From NCBI GenBank assembly GCA_003142495.1, contig PLMM01000186.1, positions 1 through 8,848 on the forward strand: a DNA stretch of 8,848 nucleotides. Reading direction: 5' to 3'. The notes beneath the pieces were generated by a model, which saw only the letters and a list, made by a program, of their open reading frames with translations, ran no database searches and was not told the origin of the DNA. The translations under genes and the position numbers were made by a program. Of this stretch, positions 1 through 6,757 are shown piece by piece. Position 1 is the first letter of the stretch; every line of letters begins with the position of its first letter. The DNA comes from Gemmatimonadota bacterium (GTDB lineage: Bacteria > Gemmatimonadota > Gemmatimonadetes > Gemmatimonadales > Gemmatimonadaceae).

Positions 1-1529
1 GCAACCGCGTGCTCAAGTCGACGAATCGCGGCGACGATGTGCTGCCGATCTCTCCGGACCTGTCGACGCGCGATATGGCGAAGGTGCGTTGGAGCATGGA
101 CTCGACCGGCGGCATCACGAACGACGCCACGGGTGCGGAGACGTACGGCACGATCACGACGCTGGCGGAGTCGTACATGCGTCCGGGGCTGCTGTTCGCG
201 GGCACCGACGACGGCAACGTCTGGCTGACTCGCAACGATGGCGCGACGTGGGACAACATCTCGACGCACTTTCCCGGCGTGCCGCCGAAGACGTACGTCG
301 TGCGCATCGAGCCGTCGCACTTCGATACCGCCACATTCTACGTCGCCTTCGAGAATCATCGCGTCAACGATTTCGCACCGTACCTCTACGTCACAACCGA
401 TTTCGGAAAGACATTTCGCTCGATCGTGAACGATCTACCGAAGGGCGGCCCCGATTTTCTGCACGTGATTCGCGAAGATCCGGTGAACCGCGATCTGCTC
501 TACGCCGGAACGGACGTCGGCGCGTTCATCTCGCGCGATCGCGGACAGAGCTGGCAGAAGTTCATGACGGGATTGCCGACGGTGCCGGTGCACGATCTCA
601 AGATTCAGCCGCGCGACCACGAGCTCATCGCGGCGACGCACGGGCGCGGAATCTGGATCGCGGACGTGTCGGCGCTCGAGCAGCTCAAGGACAGCATATT
701 TGCGAAGGGCACTTATCTCTTCGCGCCGAAGACGGCGTACGCGTTCGGTGGGGCGCCCGGTGCGGACATCTCGTCGGGGCAGAGCACGTTCAAGGGGCAG
801 AGCGCGCCGTTCGGTGCGGACATCATGTATCGCCTCACGAGTGGCTCGCCGAAGGACACCGTCAAGCTCGTGATCACGAACGTGAAGGGCGACACGCTGA
901 AGACGCTCATGGGGAAAGGCGGAGCGGGTGTGCATCACGCCACGTGGGACCTCAAGGCGAAGCCTCCGACTCCAACTCCACTCACTCCCGCTGGGCGGCG
1001 CGACAGCCTGATCACTGCGCGCAAGCTCGAGCATGTGTTCGACTCGCTCGAGACCGCGGGTGTCGCGTCGAAGGCCGTGCTCGCGACGGTGCGCGAGCAC
1101 TATGAGAACGGGACGATCGGCGAGCTCTTTCAGCGCGCTCAGAGCGGAGGCGGGGGTGGTGGCCGCTTCGCCGAGCGTCCGGGTGAGAGCCCGCTGCCGA
1201 AGCATGATCGACGCGGTGCGACGGACAGCACGAAGAAGAAAGCCGGCGCGGCGGCGGCGGGCGCCGAGAGTGGCACCGAGGGTGAGGAGGGCGCAGTGAG
1301 TCAGGAGGTGCTGAGCCAGGTGTCCGGCGCGGTGCGCGCGAGTAAGGCGTTACCGGGCGGAGGATTTGGCGGCGGGCGGAACACGGGGCTCGTGGAGAGC
1401 GGCGACTATCTCGTCACGATGACGGTGGCTGGTGCGACGCAGCGGCAGGTGTTGCGCGTGGAGAAGGCGGCGGGCACCGGGTCATCATCGGCGTCGGACG
1501 ACGACGATGATGACCCGTTCGATCCGTAG
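1..1529 (+). CDS. Sortilin/VPS10-like BNR beta-propeller protein, C-terminal part (5' end outside window)
   Basis: The reading frame is open from the first base; the codons before the first GTG (position 9) read N-R and continue into VLKSTNRGDD, a typical internal propeller strand, so that GTG is not the true start. Numbering from it, 506 residues remain. Asp-box/BNR motifs are visible as NDGATW (about 76-81), TDFGKTF (130-136) and SRDRGQSW (175-182), with repeated LLFAGTDDG and LLYAGTDVG strands; HGRGIWIADVS (211-221) closes the propeller. Residues about 265-318 look like a FlgD-type Ig-like domain (VKLVITNVKGDTLKTL). A long insert rich in Gly, Ala, Lys and Glu (about 320-455) follows, then a last beta segment (DYLVTMTVAG) and an Asp-rich tail ending DDPFDP. 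Full-length relatives are usually around 1000 residues, so about half is present. They are normally secreted; their ligand is generally unknown, and despite some 'glycosyl hydrolase' labels no catalytic residues can be assigned. It converges on the lipoprotein gene at 1531. Confidence 0.85.
   Translation, partial: NRVLKSTNRGDDVLPISPDLSTRDMAKVRWSMDSTGGITNDATGAETYGTITTLAESYMRPGLLFAGTDDGNVWLTRNDGATWDNISTHFPGVPPKTYVVRIEPSHFDTATFYVAFENHRVNDFAPYLYVTTDFGKTFRSIVNDLPKGGPDFLHVIREDPVNRDLLYAGTDVGAFISRDRGQSWQKFMTGLPTVPVHDLKIQPRDHELIAATHGRGIWIADVSALEQLKDSIFAKGTYLFAPKTAYAFGGAPGADISSGQSTFKGQSAPFGADIMYRLTSGSPKDTVKLVITNVKGDTLKTLMGKGGAGVHHATWDLKAKPPTPTPLTPAGRRDSLITARKLEHVFDSLETAGVASKAVLATVREHYENGTIGELFQRAQSGGGGGGRFAERPGESPLPKHDRRGATDSTKKKAGAAAAGAESGTEGEEGAVSQEVLSQVSGAVRASKALPGGGFGGGRNTGLVESGDYLVTMTVAGATQRQVLRVEKAAGTGSSSASDDDDDDPFDP
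1478..1517. terminator. Long stem-loop at the convergent gene junction, candidate bidirectional terminator
   Basis: CGGGTCATCATCG (1478-1490) is repeated exactly as its reverse complement CGATGATGACCCG (1505-1517). Inside the arms, after one G/A mismatch, CGTC (1492-1495) pairs with GACG (1500-1503) around a GGAC loop, giving about 17 base pairs. It lies 10 nt before the stop codon of the + strand gene and 14 nt beyond the stop of the minus strand gene, so transcripts from either side would form it. Neither side has a clear U-tract, so it is not a textbook intrinsic terminator. It also encodes the Ser-run and Asp-run of the protein tail (TCATCATCG against GATGATGAC), which could create the repeat for protein reasons alone. 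Role inferred; structure seen. Confidence 0.5.
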
Positions 1530-1530
1530 C

Positions 1531-3537
1531 TCAGATCGTGCGCTGCTTTATAAGAATTGCCGCCTCGGCGTTCCTCAGTTTGATGGTGGTCACCGGTGCC
1601 CCGAGCGTTCCGTCGGCGTGCAGGGGGATCCACGTTTCGCCGGTCGGAAGCGGGATGCTCACGGCCGAGGCATCGTCGTAGCGCTGAGTGCCCCATCCGG
1701 TTTGTGGCCTGATGATGACGAGCGCCCGATCAAAATCGCGTTGATAAATGATCACTTGCTGCCCGGACGGGTCTGTAGTCGCCACTCCCTGGGAGAGCCG
1801 CCCACGTGTGACCGTCGGATGTCCGATGTTGGCTTCCTGCGCCGTGATCCAGACCGTCGAGAAGGGGCGGCTCCATTCACCCACAAGCTGCAGCTGCAGC
1901 TTGTCAGGCGAGTGCGGCACGACCATGTAGTAGCTCGCGAGCTCGACCATCTTGATTCGATGATACGCGCTGTCTGCGGTGCCGCTAAATCTCGTGGCCA
2001 CGGTATTCATGTCCGAATAATCAAGCGCGTCCACGAAATTCACGGATACCGAAGCACCGAGAAGTCTGTCGATCAAGCTCCACGTTGACGGGAGTCCGCT
2101 GGAAAGCGGGTTATTTGCCTTCTCCATGTGCGTGGCGCCCGCCGCAGTGAGGTTCGCGAAATCCGGATCGAACGCGTACATGCCCGTGTTCGGCTGCAGC
2201 GTCTTCGATCCTACTGCGCTCTTGAGTGTGCGGAGCAACGCGGCGTAGTCGGTGAAATACTGCCCGGCAGGCGGCCAGCTGTTTCCGCTGCTCGTGTATT
2301 CGCTCGAGCGAGCGGTCGAGTCCTGCAAATACTTCGCAAGATCTCCCGATGCCTGTACGTCGATGAACAATCCATCTTCACCTGTCGAAAGCCTGCGAAA
2401 CCGATCGGTCTGGTAGGCGATGAGACCGGGATCGGCGGGGTTGATGATCCACGTGTACGTGCTCCATCCAAAAGGCTTGAGACGGTGCGCGAGATCAGCG
2501 GGCTGTCCAAGGCGGTGCAGAAACGCGGTCTCGATGTTGTACTGTGTGTGCACCGCGTACCATCGCACGGCGTCGTCGTACCACTGCGATACCGGAGCAC
2601 CAGTCGATGGCGTCGACGCGGGCAGCACCGTCGCCTGAAGCAGCACATATGGATAGTGCTGCACGGTAGGGTTCACGGCTTTCCATGCCGACCCGATGCC
2701 CGACATCGCGAGATCGTAATGTTGTCCCGCCCACGTCCGCTCGGCGCTGTTCCACGAGTAGTAGAAGTCAGTAGTCGCAGTGCGGATGTGCGGCCAGTGC
2801 GGGGAAACGGTGCTATAGCCGTTGTATAGCGATCCCGCATTCGTCGGTGGAACGGGCGGAGGCGGCGCTGGCGGAGCGGGCTGATTCGGTGTTTGCGCCG
2901 GAGGCGGGTGCGTCGCGCTCGCTCCAACGACGGTCAGCTGCGCGGTGGCCTGGTTGGATGCGGTATGCGCGAGAATGTTGACGGAGCCAGTGGAAACACC
3001 GGTGACTGTCCCAGTCGAGTCGACGCGCGCCACTGATGGATCCGCGCTCGTCCACGTCACGCGAGTGTTGGTGATCGGGTGCCCGTTGACGTCCGTGACG
3101 GATGAGAACAGTCGGAGCGTGCTTCGCACGGAGAGCTGAGCGGTTCCCGGATTCACAGTTACCCAGGTCGGCGCAGGCGGCGTGTTCGACACGGTTACGA
3201 ACGCGGAGACGCGTTGCTTGCCCGATGCGATCGTGATTTGCACATTGCCGATGGCGTGCGCGCTCACCGTGCCATCGCTGGCGACCGATGCGATCGCCGA
3301 ATCGCTGGTGCTCCAGAGCTGCGGTTGGCCGACAACGTCGCGCCCAGTCGAGTCCAACATGCGGACGACGAGCTGCAGCGTCTGTCCAGGCGGAATCGTC
3401 GGCGCCGCTGGCGAGACGAGAATCCACCTCGCGAGCGATTGTGGCGTGGTGGAGGAGGACGACGGATCCGTCATCACCGAGCACGCGACAAATGCGGCGC
3501 AGCTCGCGAGAGCGAGTGCAGAACGAGAAATCGACAT
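1531..3537 (-). CDS. Big_2 Ig-like lipoprotein with putative glycoside hydrolase (GHL15-like) domain, paralogue A
   Basis: The start at 3537 gives 668 residues. It is chosen because AAGGA (3546-3550) sits 8 nt upstream and because it opens directly with a lipoprotein signal, MSISRSALALASCAAFVAC, lipid cysteine at residue 19, followed by Ser (outer-membrane sorting is likely in a diderm). An in-frame ATG at 3582 lies inside the riboswitch and is disfavoured. Two bacterial Ig-like (Big_2) domains follow at about 37-117 and 123-205 (SIASVASDGTVSA; PSVARVDSTGTVTGVS), then a Pro-rich linker (206-235), then a catalytic-type domain of about 430 residues. That domain resembles putative glycoside hydrolases of the GHL15 type: a strand ending GLFID (Asp 393) and HMEKANNPL (Glu 472) could supply the acids. 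It shares many blocks with paralogue B (5005-6705): SVNP/AVNP, PYxL, WYAxH, AFLHR, ASYYM and a C-terminal DGTLGAP plus KLRN. Likely substrate is the local exopolysaccharide (inference). Expression is probably set by the c-di-GMP riboswitch. The family assignment is from memory of motifs, not a search. Confidence 0.8.
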   Translation of the reverse strand: MSISRSALALASCAAFVACSVMTDPSSSSTTPQSLARWILVSPAAPTIPPGQTLQLVVRMLDSTGRDVVGQPQLWSTSDSAIASVASDGTVSAHAIGNVQITIASGKQRVSAFVTVSNTPPAPTWVTVNPGTAQLSVRSTLRLFSSVTDVNGHPITNTRVTWTSADPSVARVDSTGTVTGVSTGSVNILAHTASNQATAQLTVVGASATHPPPAQTPNQPAPPAPPPPVPPTNAGSLYNGYSTVSPHWPHIRTATTDFYYSWNSAERTWAGQHYDLAMSGIGSAWKAVNPTVQHYPYVLLQATVLPASTPSTGAPVSQWYDDAVRWYAVHTQYNIETAFLHRLGQPADLAHRLKPFGWSTYTWIINPADPGLIAYQTDRFRRLSTGEDGLFIDVQASGDLAKYLQDSTARSSEYTSSGNSWPPAGQYFTDYAALLRTLKSAVGSKTLQPNTGMYAFDPDFANLTAAGATHMEKANNPLSSGLPSTWSLIDRLLGASVSVNFVDALDYSDMNTVATRFSGTADSAYHRIKMVELASYYMVVPHSPDKLQLQLVGEWSRPFSTVWITAQEANIGHPTVTRGRLSQGVATTDPSGQQVIIYQRDFDRALVIIRPQTGWGTQRYDDASAVSIPLPTGETWIPLHADGTLGAPVTTIKLRNAEAAILIKQRTI
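1883..1904. repeat. Perfect 22-bp palindrome inside the paralogue A gene
   Basis: The half-site acaagctgcag (1883-1893) is followed immediately by its exact reverse complement (1894-1904), with no spacer. It encodes a K-L-Q-L-Q-L stretch on the minus strand, so codon choice (CTG/CAG alternation) partly explains it. No function is assigned. The equivalent part of paralogue B does not encode this motif. Confidence 0.6.
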
Positions 3538-3545
3538 ATCCAAAG

Positions 3546-3550
3546 TCCTT
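3546..3550 (-). promoter_or_regulatory. Ribosome binding site AAGGA of the riboswitch-controlled lipoprotein
   Basis: On the minus strand AAGGA lies 8 nt before the ATG at 3537 and only 9 nt after the 3' edge of the c-di-GMP aptamer (3560). It decides the start codon of the lipoprotein. Its closeness to the aptamer, with no U-rich terminator between them, suggests that the riboswitch acts on ribosome access rather than on transcription termination (inference). Confidence 0.7.
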
Positions 3551-3559
3551 ACAGGCTCT

Positions 3560-3650
3560 TCGGGCAACCCGACCGACATCATGTGCCGCTTGGCACATCT
3601 TAGTCTCGTTGGCTTTGCGTCCCCGTCTTTCGGCGGGTTTGCCGTTGTCG
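3560..3650 (-). promoter_or_regulatory. Cyclic-di-GMP-I (GEMM-I) riboswitch aptamer
   Basis: Read on the minus strand, the conserved blocks of the GEMM-I class occur in the right order. GGCAAACC is at 3643-3636. A hairpin CCCGCC-GAAA-GACGGG at 3637-3622 carries the GAAA tetraloop, with one C/A mismatch near the loop. GGACGCAAAGCC is at 3622-3611 and includes the A expected to stack between the two guanines of the ligand. ACTAAG (3604-3599) and GATGT (3580-3576) flank a perfect 7-bp hairpin, ATGTGCC-AAGC-GGCACAT when read on the + strand as its self-complement (3581-3598); together they match an 11-nt tetraloop receptor with an A-U pair in place of C-G. CGA (3608-3606) pairs with TCG (3576-3574). 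The 3' segment GGGTTGCC (3570-3563) closes the junction. c-di-GMP would bind at the three-way junction. The aptamer ends about 10 nt before the AAGGA ribosome binding site of the lipoprotein gene. Whether ligand turns the gene on or off cannot be read from the sequence. Confidence 0.92.
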
Positions 3651-3879
3651 CCGGGCGCGAGCCCGCGCGATCGTGCCGTACTATGGGTTAGTAGGATGAT
3701 CGTGCTGGCTAGACGCCTAAGCGCGATCGGACGTCACGATCGATGTTTCGCGCGAATTTGGCGCGCGCATCGCGCGTTTAACGCGAGGAACATGGCAAGT
3801 ATAATTACAGTCGCGCGTGAGACACTTCGCGTCGCGTATCTCGAGAAATGCAGCGACGATCGGCGCGCTCGGTCCGCGC
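3651..3879. other. Intergenic region between acyltransferase gene and riboswitch leader
   Basis: No convincing gene is seen. The region should hold the end of the acyltransferase transcript and the promoter of the riboswitch mRNA. Short inverted repeats are present: GCGCG/CGCGC at 3863-3879 directly after the acyltransferase stop, CGCGCG twice around AATTTGG at 3749-3767, and CGATCG twice around a 7-nt spacer at 3724-3742. GATCGTGC occurs twice (3669-3676, 3698-3705). On the minus strand TATACT in the TAATTATACTTG stretch near 3800 resembles a -10 box, but no good -35 box goes with it. None of the hairpins has a U-tract, so neither a terminator nor a promoter can be assigned firmly. Confidence 0.4.
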
Positions 3880-4959
3880 TTAAAGGCCGGGGATGGTCGC
3901 GACGTCATTCGCGCTGGGCGGAGATGTCGAGAGACGATCCTTGATGGCGAGAAAGGGGCGCTCGATGATTCTGTAGGACCCCCAGGCGAAGCACAGCGTC
4001 GCCGCGTATCCAACCGCGAACGTCAGCAGCTTCGGCGCGTGTGGCAGCACTCTCTCTCCAACCGACAGCCCCCACACGTGGTATAGATAGCTGGGATAGG
4101 AGATGAGGCCGAGCCAGCGTGTCACGGGATGGTTGAGCCAGGACCAGAGCGGGCTCGTTGAAACGCCGAGCATCTGAATGATGAACAGCGCAATCAGCGC
4201 CGCCTCGACGGTCATCCCGATGCTGTAGTGATAGTCCGACGATCCATAGTGCCGAGACAGCCAGATGAGGCCGAGTGTTACGAGTGGCAATAACGACGAC
4301 GAGCGAACCCGCTGCTCCAGCCCGTGAAACCACTTGCGTTCCGAAGACAGCGCGAGAAAGCATCCGATCGCGAGTGCGTCGCATCGCGTATCGAATGCGT
4401 TGTAGACGTAGGACGTTGGCGCGTGAAAGATCAGAAACAGAGCCGAACGCCAGGCAACGACCGCCACGATGACGAATGCGACCGCGCGCGCAGCGCTCTC
4501 TCGCGAGCGGCGCAGAAGGGCCAGGCATGCCAATGGCCACAGGAGATAGAACTGCTCTTCCACCGCCAAGCTCCACGCGTGCGCGATCGACGTCGTCGGA
4601 TGCCCGAGAAAAGCGTTGTAGTAGTTGACGAGATAGGTGAATGCCACCGTGATGAGACCGAGCGACCAGCGGTGGCCAAGTGCAGTATCGAGCGCGAGCG
4701 AAAACAGAATGAAGACGTAGTAGGCCGGGAAGATTCGGAGCGCACGTCTCGCGTAAAACTTCCGGATCGAAATCGACTCCGTGGCCGCGAACTCTCGAAG
4801 AAGCAGCCATGTGATGAGAAAGCCGGACAGGACAAAAAAGAGTGTGACGCCAAGATCGCCAGGAATCCCCTGCATCACGCCTGCGTGGTAGGCGATGACG
4901 ATGAACACAGCCACGGCACGCAATCCGTCGAGCGCTGGAAGATGCTGCGCGCGAGTCAT
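3880..4959 (-). CDS. Acyltransferase-3 family integral membrane protein (OafA/YrhL-like)
   Basis: This 359-residue protein has the classic layout of acyltransferase family 3, which moves acyl groups (often acetyl) onto sugars of surface glycans across the inner membrane. The N-terminus LPALDGLRAVAVFIVIAYHAG holds the conserved catalytic-type His 25. FFVLSGFLIT (41-50), RRALRIFPAYY (71-81) and HAWSLAVEEQFYLLWP (127-142) are the next family signatures. Several hydrophobic helices follow to the C-terminus, and the last block, YRIIERPFL, is also typical. Length is close to that of single-domain members, with no SGNH domain fused. The ATG at 4959 is the only sensible start, although no clear Shine-Dalgarno is visible, so translation may be coupled to the gene 45 nt upstream (stop at 5005). 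The context suggests that it acylates the exopolysaccharide made by this cluster; the acyl donor and sugar cannot be told. Confidence 0.88.
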   Translation of the reverse strand: MTRAQHLPALDGLRAVAVFIVIAYHAGVMQGIPGDLGVTLFFVLSGFLITWLLLREFAATESISIRKFYARRALRIFPAYYVFILFSLALDTALGHRWSLGLITVAFTYLVNYYNAFLGHPTTSIAHAWSLAVEEQFYLLWPLACLALLRRSRESAARAVAFVIVAVVAWRSALFLIFHAPTSYVYNAFDTRCDALAIGCFLALSSERKWFHGLEQRVRSSSLLPLVTLGLIWLSRHYGSSDYHYSIGMTVEAALIALFIIQMLGVSTSPLWSWLNHPVTRWLGLISYPSYLYHVWGLSVGERVLPHAPKLLTFAVGYAATLCFAWGSYRIIERPFLAIKDRLSTSPPSANDVATIPGL

Positions 4960-5004
4960 CGGCAGGCAGGCCGCCGCGCGTTGCCGCCGACGGCCACGCG
5001 CTTT

Positions 5005-6705
5005 CTACTCGAGAAGAATCGCGGCATCGACGTTGCGAAGCTTCACACTCGTCATCGGTGCTCCCAGGGTGCCGTCTCGATGCAGGAGCCGCATTGGCTT
5101 CGGCAGCGGGATCTCGACGGCGGTCTCGTCACCGTACACGGTCGGACGCCAATCCACAGCTGGGCGCATGAGCACGAGCGCGTGCTCGAATTCCCGCGCG
5201 TAGACTCGATAGCTCTGGCCCTTGGGATCGGCACCCTTTGCGATTACATGTCTCGCCTGCAGCGGATGCCCGACATCCACCTCCACCGCTGCCGCCCACG
5301 CGAGGTCTGGTCGAATGTTCCAGAAGTTCTGCTGATCGAATGACAGACGCTGGGCGTCCGCGCCCACCGCCATGTAGTAGCTCGCAAGCTGCGCCATCTG
5401 ACCGCGGTCGGTTGGCGAGTAATACATACCTCCAGTAAAGCTCGGACGATTCTTCGTGACGTTCCCCCATTCCGTGTATGAGAGCGGCGTTACGAACTCG
5501 GTGTAGACTCCGCTCGCCAGCAGATGGTCGATCTCTGTCCAGCGCATTTCGGCTCCATCGCCCAACGGGTAGTTGGTTCGCTCGAGCTGCGCGCCTCCCC
5601 CAGCCACGACGATCGCCGAATCCGTAGGCGTCCAGTACTCCGCAATATTGATCAGCAGTATTCGCGGAGCGATCGCGGCATGGACGAATGCAATCATCTC
5701 CGCCTCGGATGCCAAGTAGGCCGCTCCGGTCGCGAACTCGTCCGTCGGCTTGGTCGCTCCGTACATTGGCCCGCCGAATTCGTCGAGGAACACGCCATCG
5801 TGTCCCTCCGCGATGCGTCGCAGGCGATCCGCCTGATACGCGCGCGAGCCCGCGTCGCCGGGATTGATCAGCCACCGGTACGACTCGTTCTTGAAGGCGA
5901 CACGATGGGTCGAATCGTGGCCGCCGCGATGCAGGAACGCCGACTCGAAGTCGTACGTCGGATGCATCGCATACCACTGTCGCATGTCGGCAGTGAACGA
6001 GGTAGTTAGATGAGTGTCCGAGCTTCCAACCTCGGCCTGCACGACCTCGTACTGCAATGCATACGGGAAATAGCGGATCGAGGGATTCACGCTCGTCCAC
6101 GCACCCTTCGGCCCCGACATGATCGCGTCCACGCGCGGACCGAGGAACGAAATCGCCGCGTCGCGATCCTTCGCGGAAGCGTACGACGTGTAAAAATCCG
6201 TGTAGAAGACGCTTATGTGTGAATAGTGCGGTGAACGCGCCGCTCCTCCCTTGGCGCGAACGCTCGGCTTCACTGCATCCGCGTGTGTCGGCGGCAGATC
6301 AGCGGGACCCTCCTTCGTGCTCTGCCTTCCCGCGCTGGGGTAAACATTCACCCGAGCCGAGGCGAGGCTCGCTCCACTCCGCGCGACTACGCCGGTAACG
6401 CCGGGGCCAGTGGCCGTAATGACCCCATTCGCGTCCACTCGCGCGATCGCGGGATTGTCGGTGATCCACGTGACAGGCCGCTGCAAAACGTGCCCCCCCA
6501 CATCACGAACCGTGGCTCGAACCGTCGTTGATTGACCGACTTCGAGAGCGAGGGTGGCGGAGTCCAACGTCACGGAGAGCGCCTGTTGAGCTGCGCCGCG
6601 CGAGGATCCGACAACCGCACAGCAAGCGATCAGCGCGCGAAAAAGCCGCGCCGGCATCAGGCGCGACTCAGTGTTGAGCATATGCGATCGATTTAACAAG
6701 ATCAC
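5005..6705 (-). CDS. Secreted Big_2 Ig-like protein with putative glycoside hydrolase (GHL15-like) domain, paralogue B
   Basis: It is 566 residues from a GTG at 6705, chosen because GGAG (6715-6718) lies 9 nt upstream. ATGs at 6681 and 6657 are alternatives; the latter gives a more compact signal peptide (MPARLFRALIACCAVVG) but has no visible ribosome binding site. A Sec-type signal is followed by a possible cleavage after GAA (residue 39) and, unlike paralogue A, no lipobox. One Big_2 domain spans about 43-122 (PAIARVDANGVITATGPG), then a 35-residue linker, then the hydrolase-like domain from about 160. GVFLDEF (Asp 308, Glu 309) and LERTNYPL (Glu 375) are candidate catalytic acids, aligning with Asp 393 and Glu 472 of paralogue A. 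Both proteins end with DGTLGAP, KLRN and AAIL. It probably acts on extracellular polysaccharide (inference). It sits 52 nt after the sugar transferase, probably in the same operon, and has no riboswitch of its own. Confidence 0.8.
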   Translation of the reverse strand: MILLNRSHMLNTESRLMPARLFRALIACCAVVGSSRGAAQQALSVTLDSATLALEVGQSTTVRATVRDVGGHVLQRPVTWITDNPAIARVDANGVITATGPGVTGVVARSGASLASARVNVYPSAGRQSTKEGPADLPPTHADAVKPSVRAKGGAARSPHYSHISVFYTDFYTSYASAKDRDAAISFLGPRVDAIMSGPKGAWTSVNPSIRYFPYALQYEVVQAEVGSSDTHLTTSFTADMRQWYAMHPTYDFESAFLHRGGHDSTHRVAFKNESYRWLINPGDAGSRAYQADRLRRIAEGHDGVFLDEFGGPMYGATKPTDEFATGAAYLASEAEMIAFVHAAIAPRILLINIAEYWTPTDSAIVVAGGGAQLERTNYPLGDGAEMRWTEIDHLLASGVYTEFVTPLSYTEWGNVTKNRPSFTGGMYYSPTDRGQMAQLASYYMAVGADAQRLSFDQQNFWNIRPDLAWAAAVEVDVGHPLQARHVIAKGADPKGQSYRVYAREFEHALVLMRPAVDWRPTVYGDETAVEIPLPKPMRLLHRDGTLGAPMTSVKLRNVDAAILLE

Positions 6706-6757
6706 GCACCGGCACTCCGCTTCGCGTCACGCCTTACGCTCCACTGCACCGCCGTCG

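Noticed and set aside
9..11. GTG as the start codon of the first gene
   Set aside because: The frame continues upstream with family-typical residues (N-R-V-L-K-S), so the gene is cut by the window edge.
435..1205. 256-residue open frame on the minus strand opposite the sortilin-like gene
   Set aside because: It is Arg-rich with no recognisable domain and lies fully antisense to a clear propeller gene; long antisense frames are common in GC-rich DNA.
3538..3582. Upstream ATG pair as the start of the paralogue A lipoprotein
   Set aside because: It lies within the riboswitch aptamer, lacks a ribosome binding site and would put 15 non-signal residues before a perfect lipoprotein signal.
3661..3677. 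GGCACG on the minus strand as a sigma-54 -24 element for the riboswitch transcript
   Set aside because: The distance to a start at the aptamer edge is attractive, but the -12 GC is missing at the required N10 spacing.
1432..3944. Several + strand open frames across the paralogue A gene and its upstream region
   Set aside because: They are antisense to a well-supported lipoprotein and riboswitch, have no domain signatures and show compositional bias typical of shadow frames.
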